Below are positions 37,589-48,900 of a stretch of DNA of 64,000 nt, in pieces (within the stretch, counting starts at the first letter, position 1; every line of letters begins with the position of its first letter). Source of the stretch: Acridotheres tristis (taxonomy: Eukaryota; Chordata; Aves; Passeriformes; Sturnidae); NCBI GenBank assembly GCA_037013685.1, contig CM072885.1, positions 71,387,285-71,451,284 of the forward strand. The letters run 5' to 3'. Below the pieces are notes generated by a model, which was not told the origin of the DNA, did not search any database, and was given only the letters and a program-made list of their open reading frames with translations. The translations under genes and the position numbers were made by a program.

Positions 37589-38434
37589 AAGCACAAATAT
37601 TATCATGGAGTGTTTGTATGATCATCTATGCAAACAAGGCATCATTTAGGATTCTGTAAAGAGCTCTTTAACATAAAGTGAAATTACACAGGACCCAAAC
37701 ACCATTGGTGCTGGTTTTTCTCCTCTCTATATGCAGTACTTCAATTCTGGTATTTTTAGTCACAGAGTGAAAAATGTCTGTTTTTTAGGATGTGGGTTTG
37801 TTTTTTTATTTTTCAAATGGAAGACTTTCAGCCCAGTGATACTTCAACATGGGCAAAGCTTGCATTGTTACATGCCAGGGTATGTGCTGCACACATTGTT
37901 CTGACAGCAAATGGAATCAGCAGTGACAGTGCCCACAGAATGGTGTTTTAGCAGCTGTGCACTGTCCAGCTGAGGCAGAAAAAAGTGAAGTGTAAGATCT
38001 TCTGCCATGGCATCTTAAAAGTTGGTTTCATCTGAGTAATGCACTTTATCAAAGGGAAGTCATGCCATCAGAAACTACGTGTTCAGCTGGTTGATGGAAG
38101 CATTTGGAGAAGCCATAGTTCTGTTTCAAACATAATTCACTTACCTGCTTAGAAAGAAAAACAATCTCTTCTTCCAAACCCCAGCCTCTATTGCTTTATA
38201 TGACTAAATGTCCATTATTTCATAATAATAAACAATGTCACTTTCAATAAAAATTTTTCTGTATTCTATCTATGTACATATAACTCCAGTTATTTAATTA
38301 AGTCTCTGTTTTGTATCAGTATCTATGTTCTGACTGCACTTTTCAAAATCCCTCTTTAAGTTATCTGGATGCTTGTGGAGTCTTTGGGACTCACATTTAC
38401 CTGGGGTTGGAATTTCTTGCTGCTTCTTTTATAC

Positions 38435-38695
38435 AGAATCATAAAATTGTTGAGGTTTGAAAGGGCCTCTAAGATCCTGGAGCCCAGCCTTTGACACATC
38501 AGCCCCTGTGAATGTGGCACTAAGTGCTGGCACATCCTTGAGCACCTTCAGGGGTGGTGATTCCACCTCCCCTCTGAGCAGCCCTTTCTAATGCTGGACA
38601 ACCCTTCCAGTGACAAAATTCTCCCTGATGTCCAACTGCCCCTTCCCTGGCACAGCCTGAGGCCATTTCCCTTTGTTCTGTCATATTACACAGCA
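38435..38695 (-). mobile_element. CR1 LINE 3' fragment
   Basis: The + strand shows GAATCATAAAATTGTTGAGG, AAGGGCCTCTAAGATCCTGG, ACATCCTTGAGCACCTTCAG, GATTCCACCTCC and TCCCTTTGTTCTGTC. These are inverted CR1 landmarks in order. The copy is 5' truncated, as usual. Confidence 0.88.
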
Positions 38696-40787
38696 ATTCC
38701 CCTGGTGTTTGAGGTTCAGATTCTGGGCAGCAGATATTAAAGCTGGTTTTACATTTGAGATCAGTTTCTCAGGCATGCACACAATATGTGGAAGGCTTGG
38801 TTGATTTCCTGTTCAAAGATACACTTCAAGGACTAAGATTAATTTCTGAAGATTTGTGTTCTAGCCCCTACCTACAGAATATTCTACAAAGTGTCCTGAG
38901 AGAAGTAAAACTTTTTTTTTTTTTTTTTGAAATTACTCCAATTTGCATTCAATAATTAACTACTCCTGGATCCCATGATAACAGAGGTAATAATTGAGTT
39001 CCTGTCCTGTATTAGTAATTCTCCATGGCAGATTCATTGGCACAGGGACTGTAACACAGGACCCCCCGCCCCTAATTTGCCTTTAACCACCCAGGTAGAG
39101 AATTTCTCTCAATTTCTGCCCCTCTGAGCATAGCTATATAATCACTACATGGAAAATCAAATTCTGCTACAGCTGGACAGCAAACATTCCTCCCCAGTGG
39201 AGGCTACAATAGTTGGGAGTGTGCTGCTGGGGAAAGGAATGTGGATATGGATTTGAATCCTTTCCAAAGAAAACGCAGAGGAGGGAGGAAATGGCACAAC
39301 TTTGTCCCACTGCCTGTCAAAGGAAAGAAAAAGATGGAAGCACTGCTCAGCTTTTGGAAGCAGTTTGCCCTCAGGGACACCTCAGGGATGTGAATGCTGG
39401 GGACTGAGGGACTGTCCTGTTGTACAGATTAAAGCAGTTGGAGAGCTGAAGGCTAAGAATGAAATGCCAGCTCACCCTTCAGCATTTTAGGCAGTGCTTC
39501 CCTTGTCTTCTTCTTCTTCTTCTTGTGACTCCCTCTGCAAGAATATTATTTTCCCATTTCACTCTTTAGAGAGCTTGGGTACCTAAAGCAAAACCATCGT
39601 TCCAGACCAGCTTTCAGAGGTCTCATAATAAATGCTTGCAATAAATTTTGAAATTATTTATCACTTCACCTCTTAGAAGCATTTTATTTATGGCCTCTGG
39701 GCACCCTGATGGCAAATTACTTTTTTGTTGTTGTTGTGTTAAGTGGGAATTGGGGCAATTTGTTTGGCATCATTTATAGTTTCTGTACCTAGACTCATTC
39801 CCTAGAATTTTGAATTACTCCACTGAAAATATTTCCTCGAAAATCTCCTGCTCTTACTTTTCCAAAATATGAATCCTTCATTTGTGACCAAAATTAGTCC
39901 TATAGAGACATTGAGCCACATTGAAAATTTGTATCAAAAAAGTCTCAATCAATAATTTTACAAGCACTTGTTAAGCAGCAGTGCCTGATATTTGAATTGT
40001 CTCAGACATTGTGACTTTTGGTGGGTTGAGTTTTCTTTCATTATCCAGAAGTATACAAATAAAAGGAAAGTAAAAAGTTATCAGTGTAAAAAATTTATGT
40101 TGTAGAAAAACAATTGAGCTCTAAGAGTAATCTCTCTGTTCTTGTATAATTCTTCAACCTCAACCAAGAATCACAAGCAGCTTTATGACTTCCAAACACA
40201 AGGGAAAGAAAAGCCATTTAAAATCCTGTTAAGCTTAATAAAAAAGGCCCAGTGCCTGTTGCCAGCTCCAGTGTTCTGCCTTCCCATCTTTATTCACTAA
40301 TAAAAGCTGTTTGTTTTGTCAGAAATAGCTTTGGAAAGGCAGTGTAGTAAACAGCCATTTTACATAAGCCTTTCTCCTTGGCCTGTTGACTTCTGTGTGT
40401 GCTCTTTATTCATTACAAAGGTTCCAGGAACTCTAGTGGCTTAACAAAAGAAACTCCAGCAACTAAAGTGCCATAAATATTTTGCCTAATTTATAACCAT
40501 TGTTTCTCCACTTTGAAAAGTTGCAGACAGGTTACCTGAGGGAGTTTTGGTGGTTTGGTTTAATTTGGTATAGGGTTTTGAACTTTTATGAGGAGGAAGT
40601 GCACAAAACTTTTTCCTTCATAGCAGTTCTGACTAGTCTCACTTCTTGCAATGAATTCAAATATCACTTTCCCTCTAGAATGGAGCACTGCAGTGGGAAT
40701 GATCACCTGCCATTAATATTGTTTTGATTTCAACATCACGGATTTGCTTTCAGAGGATACAATTATTTCAAAAAACAGAGAGTACCT

Positions 40788-40793
40788 TTTATT
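40788..40793 (-). promoter_or_regulatory. Candidate polyadenylation signal of PLCZ1
   Basis: An AATAAA on the - strand lies 23 bases beyond the putative PLCZ1 stop at 40816-40818. The close spacing would give a very short 3' UTR, which is seen in some testis transcripts. It is unproven. Confidence 0.35.
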
Positions 40794-40815
40794 CATTTAG
40801 TCACACAATATTCCT

Positions 40816-40934
40816 CTAGGAAGCAGGCATGGTGCTGTACTCTGTCAATGCTACACGAACAATAAAAGCCTGGAATGTTGCAGATTTTTTTTTTTTTTTT
40901 GAGCTGTTATAGAGGGTTCCCATAAAAGTCTTAC
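40816..40934 (-). CDS. PLCZ1: PLCZ1 C-terminal tail, uncertain read-through or last exon
   Basis: The frame of the exon ending at 40935 stays open through its GTAAGA donor to a TAG at 40816-40818. The tail reads KTFMGTLYNSS, five lysines encoded by a 16-A run (40885-40900), then SATFQAFIVRVALTE and YSTMPAS. The distance from LNTG to SAT and the ending -FIVRVALTE resemble the last strand of delta-type C2 domains (G-YRHV-L...SATLFV-I). This suggests either that read-through is genuine or that only the FIVRVALTE part is an exon. Against read-through are the textbook donor in the right phase, the missing GYR(R/H)V motif that should follow the glycine, and the slippage-prone A run. A short spliced version would use the acceptor ATTCCAG (ending near 40873), but its upstream tract is not pyrimidine-rich. 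Confidence 0.4.
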
Positions 40935-41084
40935 CTGTGTTCAGGCTCATCACAGGTAAAGTGTATTGGCCCAGGAATTCATTGTTAACCAGAGACACCT
41001 CATCCTCCACACAGAAACGGATCATTGCCAGTTCTGGAACTTGGATGTTAAAAGAGAATGTCTCGTTCCATCTAGGGCACAAAG
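40935..41084 (-). CDS. PLCZ1: PLCZ1 coding exon: second half of the C2 domain
   Basis: The acceptor on the - strand is TTTCCATTAG and the donor is ACAG|GTAAGA. The exon has 150 bases: two bases complete an alanine codon, 49 codons... the last base starts the next codon. It reads LCPRWNETFSFNIQVPEL, then AMIRFCVEDEVSLVNNEF and LGQYTLPVMSLNTG. PRWNETF, VPELA-IRF-VED, EF-GQYTLP are diagnostic for the PLC delta/zeta C2 domain, strands 4 to 7. The loop between VED and NEF is EVSLVN. It lacks the aspartate-rich DYDSSSKND type calcium loop of delta isoforms, as zeta enzymes also do, so calcium binding at this site is doubtful. In zeta the C2 domain is thought to bind PI3P and PI5P-containing vesicles. 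Confidence 0.93.
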
Positions 41085-42617
41085 CTAATGGAAAGAGAGA
41101 TGAAACAGGATTAAAGTACGATATTTTTTTTTTTTTCTACTCAATAAGTGAATTATTGTAGCTGCTATCACTAGTCTGAACTGGTAAAGAGTCATTCTTT
41201 CCCCTAGATATCTGTGCCTGTGAAAATAAATGTGACTCCCACTGACTGTAGTGGTGCAAAAGCCCAAGACAGTCGCTGTGATCCCTTAAAAGAGAATAAA
41301 ATGGGACAAGGATAACCAGATTAAGAACTTCTGCTCAACCCAAATTTTCCTACAGCCATACCAATTGCATCCTTTTGCCAAAGTTTCTCCTTTGACAGTG
41401 TTGGAAGTAAATAAATTCAGTAGTAAAACGTTCACTTGACGTGAAAAACAAAAAGAGAATGTGGAACAGAAGGGGGTTACTTTGTCTTTAGCAATGTTCA
41501 TACAGAGGAAAGAAATTCAGGGGCTGATTTGTAACAGCAGCCATCTAAAATAAAAAAAAAAAAAAAGAAAAAGGAAGACTAGAAGACAGAGGTACAGAAA
41601 AAGGGAGATCACAGGGAACTTGTAGTGTGAGACATCAAGAAGATCTGTATTATAAAGATAAGGGAGTGCTCAAAGACAGCTACAAAGAGTACACACTTCA
41701 GCTGTCAAGCAATTAAGGGATTACTCCTACTAGAGACTTCAAATGAGACAAGTGATGAAGTTACAGCAACTGCTTAAGTAAAAAAAAAAAAAAAAAAGTC
41801 TAAATTTACCAATTTGTGTATTGGTTTAGGCTGGGGTAGGATTAATTTTCTTCCTCTCAACCCCTATGGTGCTGCATTTTGGATTTTTGCCCCAGAGAAC
41901 GCTGAGTGCACAGCAGTGTTGGAGCTGTTGCAGAACAGGCCTTGCACAGTGTGGGGATTTGTGTCTTTGTCCCCCTGCAAGCAGAGTCCCCATCCCAGAG
42001 AGGGGCCTGGCAGGGGACACGAGAGGGACAGCTGAGCCCAGCTGGCCAAAGGGATGCTCTGAGCAGGGGTGTCCTGGGGAGGAAAGGGGGCACTCAGAGT
42101 TACTGTCTGCCTTCCCAAGGACCTGCAAACTCCATAACAGAGCCTCGTTCCCTGGAAATGCCTCTAGCCCTGGCAGCCCGTGGCAAGAGGTGAATGAATC
42201 CCTTATTTTGCCTTGCCTGTGTGTGCAGCTTCTGCTTTTCCTATTAAACTGTCTTCTTCTCAAGCCAAGGATTTTCTCTTTTTGGCCCTTCCAGCCCTCT
42301 TCCCATGTGGCTGGGGGAGAGCAGCTCTGTAGGGCTGAGCTGCTGTCCAGGATGAGCCCACAGCAGTGTGCAAAATAAATTTCTATCTTCCTTTAGAAAG
42401 GGAGAGTGCTCCCAACTAGGAGTTTGTGCTTCCTTAATCTACCAGCCTAGGAAAATGGCACACAGCATGAACTTCTGCTACAGATTTTGTGCCAGGAGAT
42501 CCCAGTCTAGAGAGAAATTATTGCATTTTCTATAGCAACTCCTTGGGATCCAAAGTTGGTGATTCCTCATAAATGTTGTGCTTTGTTCACAGTCAAGAGA
42601 ATCAGATTGTTGCTCAC
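41085..42617 (-). other. PLCZ1 intron containing a solo LTR
   Basis: This 1.5 kb intron is about one third endogenous retroviral LTR (about 41817-42365), in the opposite orientation to the gene. The rest is AT-rich, with A runs at 41551-41566 and 41780-41797. Confidence 0.8.
41817..42365 (+). mobile_element. Endogenous retrovirus solo LTR (passerine type)
   Basis: The stretch starts TGTATTGGTTTAGGCTGGGG and carries TGCATTTTGGATTTTTGCCC, CTTGCACAGTGTGG, GGGACAGCTGAGCCCAGCTG and GCCAAAGGGATG. Near the end it has the polyadenylation-like CCTATTAAACTGTC, CTCAAGCCAAGGATTTTCTC and GGCTGGGGGAGAGCAG. This series in this order is the U3-R-U5 layout of a common songbird ERV LTR (recognised from memory of the family, not searched). 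No gag, pol or env sequence flanks it, so it is a solo LTR. The right edge (a CA-ending between 42362 and 42372) and target duplications could not be fixed. Its R region could supply antisense promoter or polyadenylation activity within PLCZ1. Confidence 0.65.
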
Positions 42618-42750
42618 CATTGCTTTTTACAACACTGGATTTTTTTCTGGCTTGATCCTCTGGCACGCCATAGATTTCTATATAAACCATGGGGTCAGCT
42701 TTGTTGGTCTTTGATGAGCTGCTGGGTGGTAACTGATGGCCACTGATCAG
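42618..42750 (-). CDS. PLCZ1: PLCZ1 coding exon: start of the C2 domain
   Basis: The acceptor on the - strand is GAATTTTCCAG and the donor is AATG|GTGAGC. The exon starts in phase 0, holds 44 codons plus one base. It reads [33 protein letters not shown] and [18 protein letters not shown] followed by a variable polar loop and DP-V-IEI-GVP-D is the entry of the C2 domain in PLC delta and zeta. GVPEDQ rather than GVGRD favours zeta. The serine-rich loop is the variable first calcium-binding region. The split codon joins the next exon to give SNALCPRW, as in zeta enzymes. Confidence 0.94.
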
Positions 42751-45700
42751 CTGGAAAATTCAAGTTGTATTGAAATAAATTAAGAATGAACAATTCACTA
42801 CAGCCATATAGTAGCCATAATAGAAATAACTTTCACAAGAAATTACTTTAAGTATATACACCAGCCATAAACTGGTGTATCAAACATATATTTAACACAA
42901 TGGAATCAAGAATATGGTGCTTCCCAACTAATTTAATTTTCTGATAATTTTTTAGAAATACTGTGGTTTAGGGACATTTTTAACTAGATCAGATTGCTTC
43001 AAGCCCTGTCCAAACTGACCTTGAATGGTTATAGGGATGGGACACATATAGACTCTCTGGGCTGCCTATGCCAGTGTTCTACTACCCTCTATATAAATAT
43101 AAATAATATAAATATAAATAATATAAAAATAAAAATAAAAAATAAAAATAAAAAAATAAATATAAATATAAATATAAATAAAAAAATAAAAATAAAAATA
43201 AAAATAAAAATAAAAATAAAAATAAAAATAAAAATAAAAATAAAAATATAAATAAATATAAATATAAATGTAAATGTAAATGTAAATAATATAAATGTAA
43301 CTGATATCATATTTTAAACAATAATTTTCAGGTTTTTTTATTCAATAGCTGCACATAAAAATTACATTTTGTTACCATGCAAAATAACAACGTTGGAAGA
43401 ATCAGTCTACAGCGATTTTTACATTTTCTACTCTCAAGCTCATGAATCCAAATCTGTGTGGAGTGGATCAGCACCGAGACCATGACATGAGCATTGTGCT
43501 GCAGGTGTGCAGCAGACTGCTGTGCCTCATCTCTTGCCCAGTAACACAAAAACTCTTCATTTAGTGAGCTTCCCGATGGTTTTCTCCTTCATTTAGTTAG
43601 TTAGCTACCTGGAAAGTTTATCTCAGACTGCCCTGTAATCTGGCAGCCAGCCTAAGAAAGGATTTATGAAAGTCACAGCTCTGTCTGCTTTCTATCTACA
43701 TTTCGGGGCACTTAGGAAAGAGTGAACATCTGAGCAGTAATCAGAGTTTTAGAAATCAGTGTATGAACTGTATCGAGAGAGAGATACCAGCCTGAAAGCT
43801 CAGGTGAAAGAAATGACTCCTGAACCACCTAATGCTCCTGCCAACCACCCAAAAAAATCAAAACCCACAAATTCCACGTTTTGCTTAGCTATTTTCTCTA
43901 GCACCTTGCTCCAAGAGAAGTTCTAGCCTGAAACACTGAGGGGTGGTGGCTTGGCAAACCCTGATGCCCTTTCTCCCTAGGGAACAGCTGCTTTCAGCAG
44001 AAGGTTTTGCAATCACTGCCCACTGAAAACCTGGGACATTCCCTGCCGTGTGCTGAACCCGCTGCCAAGACCTGCATGACCCACTGCTACAGCCAGTCTG
44101 TGTCTCCCCTGGGCTGGGAAAAGAGAGAGTTCATTAAATCCCACTATGACAAACCCAGAAATCCAATCCACTTGAGATCCGAGTGCAGCAGACATCCAGG
44201 AGATGTAGAAATTGTTTTAGGCTGAGAAGATTCTGCATGAAGCACCTTCAGTGTTTCTGTTTGTGCTCCAAAGGCTCCGTGCCTCTTGTCGATGGGAATG
44301 GGGGCACAGCAGGTTAGGGATAATTAATTCAGCAAAATCAGACCCTGTGTGATTTTTCTGTTCTTCATTCGTTCATTCTGAGAGATTTTCCCCGTAGCTG
44401 TTTTATGTCTTTACTTTTTGTTAAGTCATTTCTCCATTCTCCTGGTTAGTTTTCAGCAGAAGCTGCTTTTCCTTTGACTCCCTCTCCCAATTCCTTTTGC
44501 TTTCAGCCACCTTTTCCTGGTTTTTGGAGCTGATTAGGAATGGGGCTCTGTGTGCCCTTCATTCCCTCACCACTGGGATTCCATTGCTTCTCTGCAGCCT
44601 GCACTGCCCAGCCTGAAGTCTCAGTTTAAATCCCCAGTCTAAACCCCTGCCTTTCTCTTCTCCAGCTCCTTCCAAACTCAGACACTTCCTTTGCAGTGAC
44701 AATGATTTTTTTCTGTCTCCTGCATTACAATTTGGGGTTTCTCCTCATCCTAATTCCAGCTTCATGCAAATTAAGGCTAAAATAAGTGATGTGTTTTCCT
44801 GAAATCATCCAGCAATGTCTGCTCACAATTGGGATGCTCATTGTCAGGACACCAAAATGTTCTTGATTAGGTGAGTGCATTATGTAAGTATTTTATAATT
44901 GTCACTAACTATTGGTTTATCTCCACTATTTATTACTCTGAAAGAAACAAAATAGCAATTACAACTAATTATATGCAAATTAAATAGCATTTCTGCAAGT
45001 GGCATTCTGTGTAATCAGAAATATTACTTTGTCATTGGGAAAAGGGAGTTTTCTAATTAGTGAACAATTATAACAAATCTACTTGACCTAAGAAAAAAAG
45101 GCTTTTCTAACCACTTATTTGTAAATGGCATGTATTTCTAGTATTCTGGGGAAGTAAATCACATTATAATTTGGGAGAAGTAGAAATAATTCAAAGACTT
45201 ATCAATACAACCCTCCTTTCACACTTATTTATACCATTTTAGGGTTATAAATAGTCTTTTTTATATGCAGGGAAGATAATGAGACAAAAGAAGTGCAAAG
45301 CTTCTTATCTTATCTTTTAAAATTTCCATATGTCAATTAGCATTATAATAGCACACGTGGTGTTATTGATATTGAAAGGAATAAAACCCAAAGTGCACAT
45401 TTGATTTCTGCGTTTTCAGTTCAGTTTCCACAAGTCAAATTGACCGGTCCATTTGTCAGCTGCATTATTTCTATTTCTCTGTACAACATCATGAAAAATC
45501 ATGACTTTTTACAGGTTAGAGGCTCTGAGCCCACACATATTTCCAGCAAACAGAAATGAACTCCAGATGGGAGAGCACCCAAGCAGCAGTTGATAGTTGA
45601 TGAGAGTTTTATCATCTTGTTGAAAACATTAGTTCCCAACAAACAGGAATGAGAATAAAATGGAAAAAAAAACCCAAAACCAAAACAAACCCAAAAACCC

Positions 45701-45779
45701 AGATATCATAATTGCATCTGAATTACAGAACATTTGTTTTCCCATTTTATGGACCGAAGCAAGCCCTCAGTGATCTTAC
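42751..45779 (-). other. PLCZ1 intron with A/T simple repeat
   Basis: This 3.0 kb intron holds the AAAAAT/ATAAAT tract at 43090-43305. The rest (43.3-45.7 kb) is AT-rich unique sequence. The 44007-44225 open frame has no known homology. Confidence 0.75.
43090..43305. repeat. A/T simple-repeat tract (ATAAAT, AAAAAT)
   Basis: The left edge has ATAAATATAAATA units, the middle is a long perfect run of the hexamer AAAAAT (about 43180-43245), and the right edge has AAATGT units. It is a pure-purine-rich A/T tract on the + strand. Confidence 0.95.
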
Positions 45780-45952
45780 CCTGATGGACAGAGACATTGG
45801 TTTGCTGTATCCTCCCACATTTCGGGGTGTGAATGTGCTGTTGGGGTCCCTCAGGAAGGCAGGTTTCAGCACATAGCCACAACCTCCATTGTCCAGGAAC
45901 TTCCCATCCTGCAATTCCATTTGTGGTCCCAGGGTTTGGAAGTTTAAGGCCA
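45780..45952 (-). CDS. PLCZ1: PLCZ1 coding exon: end of Y box and Y-C2 linker
   Basis: The acceptor on the - strand is ATTTTATAG and the donor is AGG|GTAAGA. Two bases complete a valine codon; 57 codons follow, ending in phase 0. It reads [47 protein letters not shown] and [27 protein letters not shown] are invariant in the Y half of the PLC TIM barrel. Together with the exon at 54822 this completes the catalytic barrel. The linker [20 protein letters not shown] leads to the C2 domain. All expected Y-box residues of this segment are present. Confidence 0.96.
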
Positions 45953-48900
45953 CTATAAAATTATAGCAACATGGATTTTAGTGAATTTGGTTTGATAACA
46001 TATTATTAAAAAAAAAAAAATAAAAAAGCAAACGAGGCAAAGATATCTATAGCTCTCAATTCATATGTAAGATCTTGTTATTTCCCCTAAATTAAGTGAA
46101 ACTCAATAACTAATTATTTGTGCACAACAGCAGTGCACTATTTAGAACTGCACCCCATTTAAGAATTACCCTATAGATCTTTTTTACATTACTATATCTG
46201 TTTTCCCTTTTCTTTGTAAATTAGACCTTGGAGAATATGAAATGAGAGATCCTTTTTCTCCATAACAACTGAATTCACATTTCTCTACAGCAGCAAGACC
46301 CTGCACTCTAATAAACTTCTGCTAGAGAAGCCAAAACCACGGGATTGTATCTAACCTTAGTTATGGTGCAGAATTCATCACAAAAACATCTCACCCAGAA
46401 GATTAAGAAGCTTTAGTTTACAGTTAGACTACTCAGTGAAAATATATATAAATTTATAGAACTTGTGGCAATATAAAGTGTTCTGAAATTTCTGTGAGCA
46501 TACACTCTCTTGGAGTTTAATCCTCCAGTGCTGGTCATTATTGTAAGAATACACTTGACAGATTTTCCTTTCCTTGGCAGCTCAAAATATTTTTGGTTTG
46601 CTGCAGCACCAATAATAAAATATCAAACTTCTCATCAACGGGATATTGTAATTCCTGAGACAAAGCCAACATTGAAATAGATCTGTTTAATGAAATTTTC
46701 CCCTATTCCAGGACATTGGAGCTTCCTGTCACATTCAAAATAGAAAATGCAGAAGTCAAATCAGCAATGAGTTATGACATTATGAACCTATGACATGTGT
46801 TAAACAGAGAATAATCAGAAGTCATGTGCTTCAAACGATGGTCTGCTAGGAATGAAAAAGGAGACTTTAGGCAGTTCAAGTGACTCCTCATAATAATTCA
46901 TGAAGAGGACCCCACTGCATGTTCCCATGAGATAATATGAATGCATTGAATGAACATTTGACATAATGCAAAATTCCTTATTGCAAGTAGAAAAGGCACA
47001 AAATTGTTTTCACTGCAAAAATTGTTTGTTCCTTCAGTGCTTCGATGATCCTTTTAAAGCTTTCTGTAGCCAACAACACAAACAGGAATGAAGCAGCTGG
47101 TACAATGGACCTGATATTTGCACTACACTTGTTTGTTTTTTTTTTGGTGGGGTTACTTCTGGAGAGCTCGAGCCTGGTTCCAAAGTCTCAAAACCAATTA
47201 ATGGGTGGAATACATGAAGTGCTCCCAGAGTGCATCATCTGTTGAATGTGAAAGGAATCCCATCTGTGCTAGCTAAGATTGCTCTGCATCATGGACCAAC
47301 ATGCAGCAAGAAGGAACAACTGGAAACCTTGTCTAGAAAAGCCTCAAACAAATAAAATAACCCCGAAACAGCAAAACACAACATGCACTCCTGCTTTGAA
47401 CCAAGTGTTACTGTAGATGCAGACATGATTTTATATTAATATACACAGGAAATTTGTTTTTCCTTTAACAGCACAAATCAGAGTGTTCATATTGCCCATT
47501 TTAAACAGGGTAAGTATTTTCTGGGTATGGTTTTGGCAGTGGTTCCCCATTTGCTTTTTGTGACTCAACACAAAAATCATGCAGAAACAGCCCCAAATTT
47601 GGTGCAATGTGATGCTTGCCATATTTGAATGCACTGAATCAAGCTGTGGATGTGCAGTGGGTGCTGAAAGAGCTGCAGCCCTGAAGGCCCTGGAAGTCTG
47701 AACCACAACTAACCCAGGATCTCTCAGTCCTCAGGTGATTCCAAGGCCACACTTTCAGAATACCTGAGTTTAAAAGTGCAACTGAAATTAGGCATTGAAC
47801 AGGCAGCTTCAAATTCCACATGATGAACCAAATTACATGATTGCACATAATGAGACCATTGCTAAATTTACCAAGCTTTATAGGCAACTAAGCAGGAAAA
47901 TCTGAGGTAACAGCAGCAACAAGAATACTTTATAGTTTATCATATTAAGAAAATTGCTTTTGCAACACAAGTGAAGGGCAATGTTATTGTGGGCTCATAT
48001 CTTCAAACATCAGCACTGTGTTTTCACTTTATTTAATTTGACCTTAGAACAAGTTAAAAACACATGGAACAGTGGTTTTAATTTACCCTACTGGTTTCTT
48101 TGTATTGCAAGTTTCAACATGATTAAGCAAATGTGAGATTTTGTGTCATAATCTCTGAGATGCAAACCTCTACTAAAACTGTTGATAGGGTTCATAGCTG
48201 CTTGGGGCCTCCCAGGGCACTGCTTTATGGTGCATTGATGCAGTTTTTCTTTTTAATCAGGTGCACTTACAGCCCTAACACTCCTTGAGAAATGGCAAGG
48301 ATCATAAACCAGAAGCTATGCCTAGCAGCACGGGCTGAGCAACATCTTTCTGCAAACAACCCTGAATTTCTACCCAGTGTTCCATTTCAGCTTTGCTGAA
48401 TTCAGGAGCAGAACTGTCAATAACATCCTTTGTACTGTTGTTTTATGAAACATTACAAATTTAATGCAGGAAGAGAGATTTAAACCAACAGTTACTTTGG
48501 AAAAGAAGCCCAAATGAGCTTGCAACGAAACCATCTGAGCAGTACATAATCATAATATTTGGTTTGCATGGGCAAGTAAAGGCATCTGAAGTTTAACACT
48601 GTGTACATTAAACTTTCTCCTCAGTCCTTTCATTAAGCACCAAAAGCCTTTGAATATTGACATCAAAATCAAAGGGGCACAGCAAAGCACGGGCTTGGGG
48701 AACAACCTGAGCAAAGGAATTCCCCAGTGTGATTCCTGCACCTGAAATGGATTTTAGTATTCCTGGAACCATGGGGTTAAACCCCCTTCAGAGCACGATA
48801 TTTAATACTCAGATCATCTTGCAAAATACCAAAGCTGCCATGGCTGTCCCAGCAAGCCTCAGATGGAAATAACTTCATAGAGCAAATGGAAGGTAGGAAA

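Larger units (their letters stand above)
34016..40787. other. Intergenic region between convergent PIK3C2G and PLCZ1
   Basis: No gene is recognised. The region holds an A/T microsatellite (35092-35165), two CR1 fragments (35985-36480 and 38435-38695), a 20-bp minisatellite (36966-37588) and a short (TTC)n tract near 39510-39527. Open frames at 36499-36932 overlap retroelement-like sequence and are not credible genes. Confidence 0.75.
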
